Positions 35,197 to 43,789 of a stretch of DNA of 55,369 nt are shown here, piece by piece. The notes beneath the pieces were generated by a model, which saw only the letters and a program-made list of their open reading frames with translations, searched no databases and was not told the origin of the DNA. The translations under genes and the position numbers were made by a program. Each line of letters starts with the position of its first letter. The stretch's first letter is position 1. The stretch comes from Hyphomicrobiales bacterium (GTDB lineage Bacteria; Pseudomonadota; Alphaproteobacteria; Rhizobiales; Rhizobiaceae), in contig UBJO01000001.1 of assembly GCA_900465665.1 (NCBI GenBank), positions 1-55,369 of the forward strand, written 5' to 3'.

Positions 35197-36018
35197 ATGA
35201 ACGCACCGGCCCACAGCCTTGCTCCGCTTTCGACGCTGGACGCCCCGATGGGCGGGCAGATCGGCTATCGCGTCTTCGGAAGCGAAGGCGACTGGCTGGT
35301 GCTTATCCACGGCTGGTGCGGCAATGCAGAGCACTGGGACGCGATCGCGCCCGAACTGGCGCGAGACCACCGGGTGCTGGCGGTCTCGCATCCCGGTTTC
35401 GGCGGAATGCTCCCGCCGCCGCCAGCCGGCCAGACGATCCGCGCGATGGGTGCCGCTGTCGCTCATCTCCTGGCTCGTCTCGATATCGAAGGCGCGACGC
35501 TGATCGGTCACTCGATGGGCGGCCCGATCATGACCGAGGTCGCGATCGTTACGCCGGATCGCGTCACGGCGCTGATCGGCCTCGATACGCTGACCGACCG
35601 CGACTATTACGGCCGTGTTCCGGACGACGAGCTCGTCAGACGCCACGAGGAGTTCGCCGCCGACTACGCGGGCAGCATGCGCGCCATGATCGATATCATC
35701 GTGCATCCGTCCACGGACGAGGCGATGCGCCAGGCAATCACCGACAGCATGATCACTTCGGCCCCCGCGGCCTTCGCGCTCGACGTTAAGGACGACCTCT
35801 TCGCCTGGGACGCCGAAGAGCGCTGGCCACTGGTCAACTGCCCCGCCGTGATGCTCAATTCTGCCTGGGTCGCGCGGTTGGCGGATCCGAAGCCGATGGC
35901 CTGTTTCAGCAGTATCGACGTCGTCGAATACGACTCCGGACACTTCCCGATGATCGAAGCTCCCGCGATGATTGTGGAAAAGCTCCGAAGCTGCCTTGCG
36001 ACGCTCTTATACCCATAA
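35197..36018 (+). CDS. Alpha/beta hydrolase
   Basis: Predicted 273 residues. Nucleophile elbow IGHSMGGPIM; oxyanion loop LIHGWCGNAEHWD; histidine in YDSGHFPMIEAP. The acidic residue is less clear, perhaps in the LIGLDTLTDRD or WVARLADP segment. It is three bases after the permease gene and so is the fifth gene of the importer operon, which suggests it acts on the imported compound, for example as an esterase or amidase. It is only distantly similar to the hydrolase at 27815-28693. No export signal. Confidence 0.88.
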   Translation: MNAPAHSLAPLSTLDAPMGGQIGYRVFGSEGDWLVLIHGWCGNAEHWDAIAPELARDHRVLAVSHPGFGGMLPPPPAGQTIRAMGAAVAHLLARLDIEGATLIGHSMGGPIMTEVAIVTPDRVTALIGLDTLTDRDYYGRVPDDELVRRHEEFAADYAGSMRAMIDIIVHPSTDEAMRQAITDSMITSAPAAFALDVKDDLFAWDAEERWPLVNCPAVMLNSAWVARLADPKPMACFSSIDVVEYDSGHFPMIEAPAMIVEKLRSCLATLLYP

Positions 36019-36112
36019 TCCACCCATTGAATGCACCGCAAAAAGAAAAGTATAAATGCCGCCAGCAAAATACAAATTGGCCATTCGCAGTTCGGCGAGA
36101 GGAGTGACCGCA

Positions 36113-36823
36113 TTGGATCAGGATGACACGCGTCTGCCCGAGGCGGCAAACGGGGTGCGCGCTCCTACCCGCGCCGGCGAGCTGCGTGAACAGCTTGAGC
36201 AGATGATCCTGGACGGCAGGCTCGAACCCGGCGAGCGGCTGGACGAGATGGAACTCGCGCGCCGCTTCGGTCTGTCCCGCACGCCGGTGCGCGAAGCCAT
36301 CAAGGCGCTCCTGGCCATCGGGCTCGTCGAGACGCGCGGCCGCCAGGGCACACATGTGGCGCTGCTTTCCATTCCAGCGCTGATCGAGATGTTCGACGTG
36401 ATGTCGGCTCTCGAAGGTCTTTGTGCCCGACTTGCCGCCCGCCGCGCAACGCCCGCCGAACGAGCCGGCATGCGCAAGGTGCACGAGGAACTGGTCGAAG
36501 CGTACAATTCCGGTGATCCTGTCGCCTTTTACAAGGTGAACCAGAAATTCCACGACCAGCTTTACGAAGCGGCCCACACGCATTTCATCGCGGATCAGGC
36601 GATCCAGCTTCGCCGCCGCATCGGCGCCTACCGCATGCGCGCCACCTACCAGCCCGGCCGCATGCTGAGCACGCTGACCGAGCACGTCCGTATCATGGAT
36701 GCAATCGATGCCGGTGATCCGGAAGCAGCGCGCAAGGCTGCCAGCGACCACGTCCAGCTGCTCGGCGACCAGTTGACCGACTTCATTTCGTCGCTGCCGG
36801 CGCATATGAGCCGCGCGCAGTAA
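36113..36823 (+). CDS. GntR-family regulator, FCD (FadR) subfamily
   Basis: Predicted 236 residues from a TTG at 36113, chosen because AGGAG lies eight bases before it; an ATG at 36056 has no ribosome site and would add an unconserved leader. The winged HTH spans about residues 23-80 (PGERLDEMELARRFGLSRTPVREAIKAL, LVETRGRQGTHVALL). The C-terminal FCD helical bundle has the metal-binding His/Asp residues in VNQKFHDQLYEAAH and LTEHVRIMDAI, ASDHVQLL. It is the only regulator in the catabolic island 18-40 kb, so it is the natural candidate to read the TGNATAC motifs there. Effector unknown, likely a carboxylic acid. Confidence 0.9.
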   Translation: MDQDDTRLPEAANGVRAPTRAGELREQLEQMILDGRLEPGERLDEMELARRFGLSRTPVREAIKALLAIGLVETRGRQGTHVALLSIPALIEMFDVMSALEGLCARLAARRATPAERAGMRKVHEELVEAYNSGDPVAFYKVNQKFHDQLYEAAHTHFIADQAIQLRRRIGAYRMRATYQPGRMLSTLTEHVRIMDAIDAGDPEAARKAASDHVQLLGDQLTDFISSLPAHMSRAQ

Positions 36824-36885
36824 GACGCTCCAAGCTCAGTTCATGCAGAGACCGCGCGACAATCGTCGCGCGGAGGAGAAAATCC

Positions 36886-37833
36886 ATGTCCGACCCACAA
36901 CGCCTCGTCATCCTCAATCAGCTCGGCCCAGAACTCGGCAAAGCGCTCGAAGAGCATCCTTTCCGGCCGGTCGTGATCCAGGATTCCGTCCCGGCGGAGC
37001 CATGGAAGATCGCACCGGATGCCGACATCCTGGTGACGGGCGGCTTTGCCAACTGGAAGCAAGCGCCACGCGACTGGCGGTTTCCAGAGCGGTTGAAATG
37101 GGTGCAGTCGCAGACGACGGGTATCGAGATCTATCCGCCACCCCTCCTGCAGGGCCGGGTCATGACCTGCGGGCGTGGACTGAACGCGCTGCCGATCGCC
37201 GAGTTCGTCTTCGCGGCGATACTGCGCAGCGAAAAGCGGCTGGAAGAGACGCGCGCCCGCAGCGAGGCGGACTGGCGCCGGCACGACATCGGCCGCCTAT
37301 ACGGCAAGACGCTCGGCCTCATCGGCTACGGAAGTCTCGGCCAGGCGATCGCCCGCCGGGCGCTTGCCTTCGACATGAATGTCATGGTCAACCGCCGCAC
37401 CGCCTGGGAGGGTGAGCGTGGCATCACAGCGGCCGGGATCCATGAGATCTTCGCAGTTGCCGACCACCTCGTCATCGCCGCGCCGCTGACTGCGGAGACG
37501 GAAGGCATGATCGATGCCGACCTGCTTCGCGCCGCCAAGCCGGGCTTGCATCTCATCAATATATCGCGCGGCGGCGTCATCGATCAGGAAGCGCTGGTAG
37601 CGGCGATCGTTGCGGGAAAAATCGGCAGCGCAACGCTCGACGTGACGACGCCGGAGCCGCTGCCGGACGGCCACCCGCTCTACACCTTGCCCAACGTCTT
37701 CATCAGCCCGCACATTTCCTGGGCAGGCGGCGATCAGGATCAGGCTTTCCAGCAGCGGCTGATGAAGAACCTCGACGCCTATCTGAAAGGCGAAGAGCTC
37801 GAGGCGCTGGTCGATCCCGTTCGCGGCTACTGA
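36886..37833 (+). CDS. D-2-hydroxyacid dehydrogenase family protein
   Basis: Predicted 315 residues. Nucleotide loop IGYGSLGQAIARRALAF, and the active-site set Arg (INISRGGVIDQEAL), Glu (DVTTPEPLPDGHPLY) and His (FISPHISWAGG) is complete. It should interconvert a 2-hydroxyacid and a 2-oxoacid with NAD(P)H, in the cytosol. After the Rossmann loop the usual Asp at the end of beta-2 is replaced by VNRRTA, two arginines that point to NADP. It follows the GntR gene by about 60 bases, with GGAGG upstream, and probably belongs to the importer operon. It faces the amidase gene, whose end is only 24 bases away. Confidence 0.92.
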   Translation: MSDPQRLVILNQLGPELGKALEEHPFRPVVIQDSVPAEPWKIAPDADILVTGGFANWKQAPRDWRFPERLKWVQSQTTGIEIYPPPLLQGRVMTCGRGLNALPIAEFVFAAILRSEKRLEETRARSEADWRRHDIGRLYGKTLGLIGYGSLGQAIARRALAFDMNVMVNRRTAWEGERGITAAGIHEIFAVADHLVIAAPLTAETEGMIDADLLRAAKPGLHLINISRGGVIDQEALVAAIVAGKIGSATLDVTTPEPLPDGHPLYTLPNVFISPHISWAGGDQDQAFQQRLMKNLDAYLKGEELEALVDPVRGY

Positions 37834-37857
37834 CCGGGATCGACCTCACTCTGAAAC

Positions 37858-39267
37858 CTAGCCCCGAAGCGTCGGACGTCTGCGGTGGAACGACGTCTTC
37901 GTCTGGTAGGCTCCGCCTGCCCGGCATAGCAAAGCCTCGGCGAAGGGGCGACCGACGAACTGGAAGCCGACGGGAATTCCCTTGGTGCTCTCACCGCACG
38001 GCATGGTGATCGTCGGGTAGCCGCAAACGTCGAAGGGCGCCGTGAACGGCCCGATCGCAAGGATCGCGGCGGGGTCTTCGCCGAGCGATGACATGAACTC
38101 CAGTGAGGGGCCGGCAACCGGCAACCCGGGCACCATGAGCAGGTCGATATCGGCGAACATGCGCGCGATGCGGCCGTTGAATTCGCGGCGATCCTCCAGC
38201 GCTACCGCCATGTCGCGTGCCGTATGGGCGCGACCGCGCGCGAGCAGGGCGGACATCCGCTCGCCGTACTCGCCCTTGCGCGCCGGATAGGTCGCTTCGT
38301 GCGCCATCGCGCATTCGACCGCGCACTGCACCGCCCAGCCGCGCAGCACCGCGTCGGGGTCCGGGAAGCTGACATCCACGAAACGGGCGCCGAGACCGCG
38401 CATCACCTCGACCACGGCCTCGATCGACGCCACGACCCCGTCGGTCGCGCGCGACGCGATGAATGCTCGATCGATACCGATCGTCAGGCCGTTGACATCG
38501 GCGGACAGAGCAGCGGCGAGATAGTCATCGACGGGAACCTGCACTGCCGTCGCATCCGCCGTATCAGGTCCGGCGATGGCGCCGAGAAGGGCGGCGGCAT
38601 CAGCAACGCTGCGGGCCATCGGGCCGACGTGATCGAGCGAGTTCGCAAGCGGGAAGACACCGTGGCGGCTCACGCGGCCCCAGGTCGGCTTGATGCCGAC
38701 AACGCCGCAGCAGGACGACGGCAAGCGAATGGAGCCGCCGGTGTCCGTGCCAAGCGTGGCATAGGCGAGGCCCGACGTGACCGCCACGCCCGACCCCGAT
38801 GACGACGTTCCGGTCCAGTGCGCGGCGCCGAAGGGATTGATCGGAGGCACGATCGACGGATGATGATCCGCATAGACGCCTTCGGTCAACGTCAGCTTGC
38901 CAAGCATGACAGCGCCGGCCGCCCGGAGACGCGCGGTCGCAGTCGATTCCTCGACTATGTCTTGGCCCGCGAAAATAGGGCTGCCGAAACCCGTCGGAAT
39001 ATCGACGGTCGCAAAGGCATCCTTGACCGCGAGCGGAATGCCATGGAGCGGCCCGCGCCAGTTGCCGACCTCGATCTCGACATCCGCCTTGCGCGCAGCG
39101 GCGAGCGCCACGTCCGGCGCGACTGCCGCATAGGAATGCAAGTCACCGTCATGCGTGGCGATCCGCTCGAGCATCAGCTCCGTCAACGCGACAGAAGAAA
39201 TTGCGCCGCTGCGCATCGCCTCCCCAAGCTGGGTAAACTCGGCGGACCACAGTGGCTCATCAGTCAT
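37858..39267 (-). CDS. Amidase (amidase-signature family)
   Basis: Predicted 469 residues. The Ser-cisSer-Lys triad is visible: Lys in LAVKDAFATVD, cis-Ser in GTSSSGSGVAV and nucleophilic Ser in TDTGGSIRLPSSCCG. The signature region is complete and the length is normal. It hydrolyses amides to acid and ammonia; the branch also holds allophanate and aryl-amide hydrolases, and no specificity can be read. It is transcribed leftward from the same control region as the second NMT1/THI5 importer, so it may act on what that importer brings in. Confidence 0.93.
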   Translation of the reverse strand: MTDEPLWSAEFTQLGEAMRSGAISSVALTELMLERIATHDGDLHSYAAVAPDVALAAARKADVEIEVGNWRGPLHGIPLAVKDAFATVDIPTGFGSPIFAGQDIVEESTATARLRAAGAVMLGKLTLTEGVYADHHPSIVPPINPFGAAHWTGTSSSGSGVAVTSGLAYATLGTDTGGSIRLPSSCCGVVGIKPTWGRVSRHGVFPLANSLDHVGPMARSVADAAALLGAIAGPDTADATAVQVPVDDYLAAALSADVNGLTIGIDRAFIASRATDGVVASIEAVVEVMRGLGARFVDVSFPDPDAVLRGWAVQCAVECAMAHEATYPARKGEYGERMSALLARGRAHTARDMAVALEDRREFNGRIARMFADIDLLMVPGLPVAGPSLEFMSSLGEDPAAILAIGPFTAPFDVCGYPTITMPCGESTKGIPVGFQFVGRPFAEALLCRAGGAYQTKTSFHRRRPTLRG

Positions 39268-39343
39268 CGGTTATCCTCTTTGCATTGTCGGCATGGCAAT
39301 CGTTGCAGGCAATTCAGCCTAAAAAAATCACATTTGTCAAAAA

Positions 39344-39351
39344 TGAATACA
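39344..39351. promoter_or_regulatory. TGAATACA motif in the amidase/importer-2 control region
   Basis: TGAATACA within AAATGAATACATAAT, 77 bases above the amidase start. It is the same word as at 30668-30675. It belongs to the motif class shared by the island's control regions. Confidence 0.4.
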
Positions 39352-39479
39352 TAATAGGCACAAATCGCGTTTTCTAATCAAAGCGTAACTGGAACACGGC
39401 CTTTTACCGGGTCGAATCCAAGAGAAAGAACCTTAAACGGGCGCAAAACAAACTGGCATGTATATTGCAATCATCTTTC

Positions 39480-39487
39480 TGCATACA
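39480..39487 (+). promoter_or_regulatory. TGCATACA motif upstream of importer 2
   Basis: TGCATACA 19 bases above the start codon of the binding protein, just before the GGGGA ribosome site. It has the same spacing and sequence as the motif above the ATPase gene at 24322. Could also be an extended -10 element giving a very short leader. Confidence 0.4.
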
Positions 39488-39506
39488 CAAAAAGGGGAAC
39501 TACACC

Positions 39507-40514
39507 ATGAAGCGCTCTTTCAAGCACAGTGTTTTGTCGCTCGCATTTCTTGCTACCGCAATTGGTGGCTCAGTTTCGGCCCACGCCGCGGAGGCCGTAT
39601 CGATCCGCCTCAAGTGGGTCGCCCAGGCGCAGTTCGCCGGCGTCTACGTCGCCAAGGCCAAGGGCTTCTACAAGGACGCCGGCCTCGACGCGACGATCAG
39701 CCCCGGCGGCCCGAACATCAACGTCGAAACGCTGGTTGCCTCCGGCGCCGATACCTTCGGCATCGCCAGTGGCACTGAAGGCGTTCTTTATGCCCGCGAA
39801 AAGGGGCTGCCGCTGATCTGCATCGGCATGTCGCAGCAGATCACCCCTTTCGCCTATGTCACCTACGACAATTCCGGCATCAACTCGGTCAAGGACTTCA
39901 AGGGCAAGTCGGTCGCTACCTGGATGACCGGCCCGCAGTTCACGCTCTATTCAGTGCTCGCGCACGAGGGGCTCTCGCAGAGCGACGTCAACGTCGTCTC
40001 GCAGCCTTTCTCGATGCAGCCCTTCATCGACAAGCAGTACGATGTTGCGACCGTGACGCTCTACAACGAGCTGAACACGCTGAAAGAACAGGGCATCAAC
40101 AACATCAAGACCTTCCTGCCAGACGATTCCGGCGTCACCACGCAGCAGGATTCGATCGTCACCTCGGAGAAGATGATCAAGGAAAAGCCGGAAGTGGTTC
40201 AGGCCTTCCTGGATGCCACGCTCAAGGGCTGGAAGTACGCCTTCGAGAACAAGGCTGAGGCCACCGATATCGTCATGGCAGCAGGCTCCGGTCTCGAGCG
40301 CAAGCACCAGGAACTGATGCTTGAAGAGATCGAGAAGCTGATGCGCGCCAAGCTCGGCGGCAGCCAGGGCCTGGGCGCCATCGACATGGTCTCGATCAAG
40401 GCTGTCCACGACAGCCTGATCGAATACAAGGCGCTGAAAAAGCCGATCGATCTGGAAGCGGCCTTCGACCAGACCTTCTGGGCCAAGACGCCCGCATCTG
40501 CGAAGTCGATGTGA
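39507..40514 (+). CDS. ABC importer substrate-binding protein 2 (NMT1/THI5-like)
   Basis: Predicted 335 residues. Signal peptide to about residue 28 (SVLSLAFLATAIGGSVSAHA). The mature protein starts AEAVSIRLKWVAQAQFAGVYVAK, then KGFYKDAGLDATISPGGPNIN, GADTFGIASGTEGVLYARE and LPLICIGM, parallel to the protein at 21506-22531. Start at the ATG at 39507 with GGGGA upstream; an open frame of 14 further codons has no site. Binds probably the same class of flat heterocycle as its paralogue. Confidence 0.92.
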   Translation: MKRSFKHSVLSLAFLATAIGGSVSAHAAEAVSIRLKWVAQAQFAGVYVAKAKGFYKDAGLDATISPGGPNINVETLVASGADTFGIASGTEGVLYAREKGLPLICIGMSQQITPFAYVTYDNSGINSVKDFKGKSVATWMTGPQFTLYSVLAHEGLSQSDVNVVSQPFSMQPFIDKQYDVATVTLYNELNTLKEQGINNIKTFLPDDSGVTTQQDSIVTSEKMIKEKPEVVQAFLDATLKGWKYAFENKAEATDIVMAAGSGLERKHQELMLEEIEKLMRAKLGGSQGLGAIDMVSIKAVHDSLIEYKALKKPIDLEAAFDQTFWAKTPASAKSM

Positions 40515-40524
40515 TCGTCGCAAT

Positions 40525-40554
40525 CGGGAGCGGATCAGATTTGGATCTGCTCCC
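40525..40554 (+). other. Intra-operon hairpin between binding-protein and permease genes
   Basis: CGGGAGCGGATC(40525-40536) pairs with GGATCTGCTCCCG(40542-40554), with one G-U pair and no T-run. It lies in a 132-base gap where binding-protein operons often carry a structure that stabilises the 5' message and lowers permease expression. Confidence 0.5.
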
Positions 40555-40646
40555 GTCTCGGATGACAGAAACGCGTGGCGTGAGAACGCCGTGGTCACGG
40601 TGCCGCGCGACTTGAGCCGTCCTGCACCCTTATCTTCGGAGTTTTC

Positions 40647-41396
40647 ATGAGGCGACGTCTTTTCCTTGAGCATCCAGCGGCCGGCATCGTGCTTGCTGTG
40701 TTCGCTTGGCTGGTGCTCGTGCCGCTCTTCGACGTGCCACCGCGCTATCTCCCTTCGCTTGGCCGCGTCATCGCCGACGCCGCATCCGTCAGTTCCGAGC
40801 TCTGGAACAGTTTCCTGCACACTCTTGCTGAGACCGCGCTCGGCTTCGTCGCCGGCGTGGCGCTGGGAGCCGGCTTCGGCATACTCTTTGCCAGCAACAG
40901 GTTTCTCGAGCGCTCCGTATTGCCGCTCTTCGTCGCCTTGCAAAGCGTTCCCGTGATCGCTTTTGGCGCCATTGTCGTCATCTGGTTCGGCAATGGAATT
41001 CTCGCCAAAGTCGCTATCGCGCTCTACCTCACTTTCTTCCCCGTTTCCGTTGCAACGCTGCGCGGCCTGCAGATGGTCGACGAGAAGCGTGTCGCGCTAT
41101 TTTTGAGCTTTGGCGCGTCGAGGGCCCAAATCTTCTGGCGCCTTGCATTGCCAACCGCGCTGCCCTCGGTATTCACCGGCCTGAAGCTCGGCGTATCGCT
41201 CAGCCTCATCGGAGCTATCGTCGGCGAGTGGTTCGGCGATAGCGTCGGGCTCGGCGTGATGTTGCTGCAGGCGCTTTATTTCGAACAGGTCGAGCGCGTC
41301 TGGGTCTTGATCGTCATCTGCGGTCTGCTAGGCGCGCTGCTCTATGGTCTTCTAGCCTTTGTTGAAAGGAAGTACGTCTGGTGGCGCATCGTCTGA
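40647..41396 (+). CDS. ABC importer 2 permease (BPD_transp_1)
   Basis: Predicted 249 residues. Helix 1 AAGIVLAVFAWLVLVPLF; EAA loop ALFLSFGASRAQIFWRLALPTALPSVF; C-terminal GEWFGDSVGLGVMLLQALYFE and LLAFVERKYVWWRIV match permease 1 of the other NMT1 importer. It forms a channel with the next gene product. GGAG lies about six bases before the ATG. Confidence 0.92.
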   Translation: MRRRLFLEHPAAGIVLAVFAWLVLVPLFDVPPRYLPSLGRVIADAASVSSELWNSFLHTLAETALGFVAGVALGAGFGILFASNRFLERSVLPLFVALQSVPVIAFGAIVVIWFGNGILAKVAIALYLTFFPVSVATLRGLQMVDEKRVALFLSFGASRAQIFWRLALPTALPSVFTGLKLGVSLSLIGAIVGEWFGDSVGLGVMLLQALYFEQVERVWVLIVICGLLGALLYGLLAFVERKYVWWRIV

Positions 41397-42139
41397 AAAC
41401 CCTGGCCACCGAGGCAATTCCAGTCCTCTTCGCCATCGTAATACTTCTCATCGTCTGGGAGGTTGCTGCATCCTTCGGCAACATCCCGCAATATGTCCTG
41501 CCCGCACCAAGCGCCATAGCGTCCGCCACCATGACGTCACTGCCGCGTCTGGCGGATGGCCTGTGGTTGACGACCCTTGAGGCCGTTTCCGGCTTCGCGG
41601 TCGGGTCGGCGCTCGGCTTGCTGCTTGCCTGTCTGTTTCTTCTCGTGCCGACGCTGCGCATACTGTTGTTGCCGCTGATCATCGCCTTGAACACTGTACC
41701 ATCGATCGCCTTCGTGCCACTCGCGCTGCTGTGGTTTGGCATGGGCGCTGCCTCAAAGATCGCGATTGCAGCGCTTGCCGTCAGCTTCGCGGTGTTATTG
41801 TCGGCACTGGAGGGTTTCTCGCGCACGGAAGATGGGCATGTGAATCTTCTGCGAAGCTTCGGCGCCGGCCGGTTTGCGCTGCTGTGGCGCCTCCAGTTTC
41901 CAGCCGCCATGCCGTCCATCGCAACTGGCTTGCGCATTGGGCTTGCACGTAGCACCATCGCGGTGATCGTTGCCGAGATGCTTGGTGCTTACAAAGGTAT
42001 CGGGCAGATCGTCTATCGCGCCACCGCCGAAATGGATTCACAGACGGTTTGGTCGGCCATTCTTGTATCGTCCTTGACGAGCCTGGCGCTCTACGGCCTG
42101 CTGGTCGCCGCGGACAAGCGCCTGATCTGGTGGCGGTGA
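41381..42139 (+). CDS. ABC importer 2 second permease (BPD_transp_1)
   Basis: Predicted 252 residues from a GTG at 41381, which overlaps the previous gene by 16 bases and has AGGAAG upstream. EAA loop NLLRSFGAGRFALLWRLQFPAAMPSIA; block VAEMLGAYKGIGQIVYRATAEMDSQTVW mirrors the permease at 19957-20715. No ATPase gene follows: the next gene, 14 bases on, is an opposing GntR. The importer must borrow an ATPase, most simply the one at 23387-24322. Confidence 0.92.
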   Translation: MAHRLKTLATEAIPVLFAIVILLIVWEVAASFGNIPQYVLPAPSAIASATMTSLPRLADGLWLTTLEAVSGFAVGSALGLLLACLFLLVPTLRILLLPLIIALNTVPSIAFVPLALLWFGMGAASKIAIAALAVSFAVLLSALEGFSRTEDGHVNLLRSFGAGRFALLWRLQFPAAMPSIATGLRIGLARSTIAVIVAEMLGAYKGIGQIVYRATAEMDSQTVWSAILVSSLTSLALYGLLVAADKRLIWWR

Positions 42140-42152
42140 GACGGCCGGATCG

Positions 42153-42839
42153 TCAAATACGCGACGAAGGCTTCTCCTTGGCTGTTTGCAGAGCCGCGAG
42201 AACGGATCTCTCCGAGCGCGCAAGGTAGGCGTCCAGTTGAGCCGATGCCGCCTCGATGTCGCCAGCCTCAAGAGATGCGAGAAGCTCGCCGTTCAGGGCG
42301 ATATAGGGGTCATGCAGATGGGCGGTATCCTCGAACTGAGCGAACACCAAGCGTAGCTCCGCCAGAACGAGCTCAAAGCAGGCGCTTAGCCGCGGGCTAT
42401 CGCATAGCTCCACCATCGAACGATGAAACTCCATGTTAATTGTGCCGACGCTTCTCCAGTCGCCAGCCTGTCGCGACGCCTCGGTGCGCGCCAGAAGCTC
42501 TCTCATGCGGCCTAGCGCGGGGTGCGTGCGGACGGCGGCACGAACTGCACCCTTCTGGATGACGTACCTCACCCTGTAGATATCCACCACCGAAGCCTCG
42601 CCCGGCGTGGCAACGAAGACGCCGCGGTTGGGGATGTGAACCAGCAGGTTCTGGCTCGTCAGCAGGCGGAATATTTCGCGCAGCGTGTTGCGCGAGATCC
42701 CGAACTGGGCAGCGATCTGCTGCTCGGAAAGCTTGGCGCCCGGCGCCAGCTCGCCCGAGATCAACATCTCACGGATCTTTCCCGCGATCTGCGCCGTCAG
42801 CGGCTCGTCTTCCATTTCAGCAACAACAGCGCGCATCAT
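42153..42839 (-). CDS. GntR-family regulator, FCD subfamily
   Basis: Predicted 228 residues from the ATG at 42839 (a second ATG is adjacent; GGGGAAAGAG lies upstream). The HTH spans residues about 20-75: SGELAPGAKLSEQQIAAQFGIS, RNTLREIFRLL, HIPNRGVFVATP. The FCD domain has its metal-ligand region in NMEFHRSMVELCDS and ALNGELLASLEAGDIEAASAQL. It is divergent from the LamB/YcsF operon, and its promoter region holds two TTGTTCAA-type palindromes, so it is a candidate self- and operon-regulator. It is related to the second GntR at 49978-50682 (both have FGISRNTLRE or LNVSRNTLRE recognition-helix words). Confidence 0.9.
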   Translation of the reverse strand: MMRAVVAEMEDEPLTAQIAGKIREMLISGELAPGAKLSEQQIAAQFGISRNTLREIFRLLTSQNLLVHIPNRGVFVATPGEASVVDIYRVRYVIQKGAVRAAVRTHPALGRMRELLARTEASRQAGDWRSVGTINMEFHRSMVELCDSPRLSACFELVLAELRLVFAQFEDTAHLHDPYIALNGELLASLEAGDIEAASAQLDAYLARSERSVLAALQTAKEKPSSRI

Positions 42840-42947
42840 CAACGCTCTTTCCCCATTTGCCCAAGAACACCATATCGCTCGAGAGAGTGCACGAACCCAC
42901 CCTATGCCCCATTCAGACAGCACTTCTCAAAAATGAGTCCCAACCAT

Positions 42948-42984
42948 ATTGTTCAACAATCAATATTCCTTTATTGAACAATAA
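42948..42984. promoter_or_regulatory. Paired TTGTTCAA-type palindromes in the GntR/LamB control region
   Basis: ATTGTTCAACAAT (42948-42960, perfect about a central C) and TTATTGAACAATAA (42971-42984, perfect). They share TTGTTCAA, read on opposite strands, and are two helical turns apart. The same words occur at 49610-49620 and 49943-49953, in the other control region of this island. Such short AT-flanked palindromes are usual for FCD-type GntR regulators. Confidence 0.7.
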
Positions 42985-43018
42985 TCCGTGACGTCGGTAT
43001 TTTCAATGGAGATGGAAC

Positions 43019-43789
43019 ATGGCGGCAATCGATCTGAACAGCGATCTCGGCGAAAGCTTCGGCCCATGGCCGATGGGCGACGACGCGGCCATGCTGGCGA
43101 CGGTGACCAGCGCCAATATCGCCTGCGGCTTTCATGCCGGCGACCCTGCCGGAATCCTGACGGTGCTTAAGGAAGCGGCGCGGCGCGGTGTCGCCGTCGG
43201 CGCCCATATCGGTTACCGCGACCTCGTCGGCTTCGGCCGCCGCAACATCGATCCATCGAGCGCCGAACTCGTCGGCGACACGATCTACCAGATCGGCGCC
43301 CTGCAAGGCCTCGCGCAGGCTGCCGGAACGAAAGTGCGCTACGTCAAGCCGCACGGCGCGCTCTACAACACCATCGCGCATGACGCCCGCCAGGCCGCCG
43401 ATGTCATCGAAGGTATCAAGTCGATCGATCCGAGCCTCGTGCTGATGGCGCTGGCAGGCGCGCCGATCGTAGAGCAAGCCCGTGAGGCCGGGCTGACCGT
43501 GGTCTGCGAGGCCTTCGCCGACCGCGCCTATAACGTCGACGGCAGCCTCGTCAGCCGCCGCCTGGCCGGTTCCGTGATCCATGATCCTGAAGCCGTCGCC
43601 GAGCGGATGCTGCGCATGGTCAACGAAAGCCGCGTTGTGGCGATCGACGGAACCGAAATCGCGCTCGACGCGCAGTCTATCTGCATCCACGGGGACACGC
43701 CGGCGGCCGTCGCGATCGCCCGCACGCTTCGGCAGACGCTCGAAGCACACGGCGTGGACCTCAAATCCTTCGTCGATATGTCGTCATGA
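43019..43789 (+). CDS. pxpA: LamB/YcsF-family protein (5-oxoprolinase subunit A-like)
   Basis: Predicted 256 residues. The fold signatures are [23 protein letters not shown] at the start, [22 protein letters not shown] and [11 protein letters not shown]. The family is PxpA, which with PxpB and PxpC makes the ATP-dependent 5-oxoprolinase of bacteria. Here the usual GAHPGYPD word reads [15 protein letters not shown], a departure near the presumed active site. It has GGAGATGG upstream of its ATG, lies first in a three-gene operon, and its stop overlaps the next start (ATGA). The gene symbol is by family only; the substrate could be another lactam. Confidence 0.88.
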   Translation: MAAIDLNSDLGESFGPWPMGDDAAMLATVTSANIACGFHAGDPAGILTVLKEAARRGVAVGAHIGYRDLVGFGRRNIDPSSAELVGDTIYQIGALQGLAQAAGTKVRYVKPHGALYNTIAHDARQAADVIEGIKSIDPSLVLMALAGAPIVEQAREAGLTVVCEAFADRAYNVDGSLVSRRLAGSVIHDPEAVAERMLRMVNESRVVAIDGTEIALDAQSICIHGDTPAAVAIARTLRQTLEAHGVDLKSFVDMSS

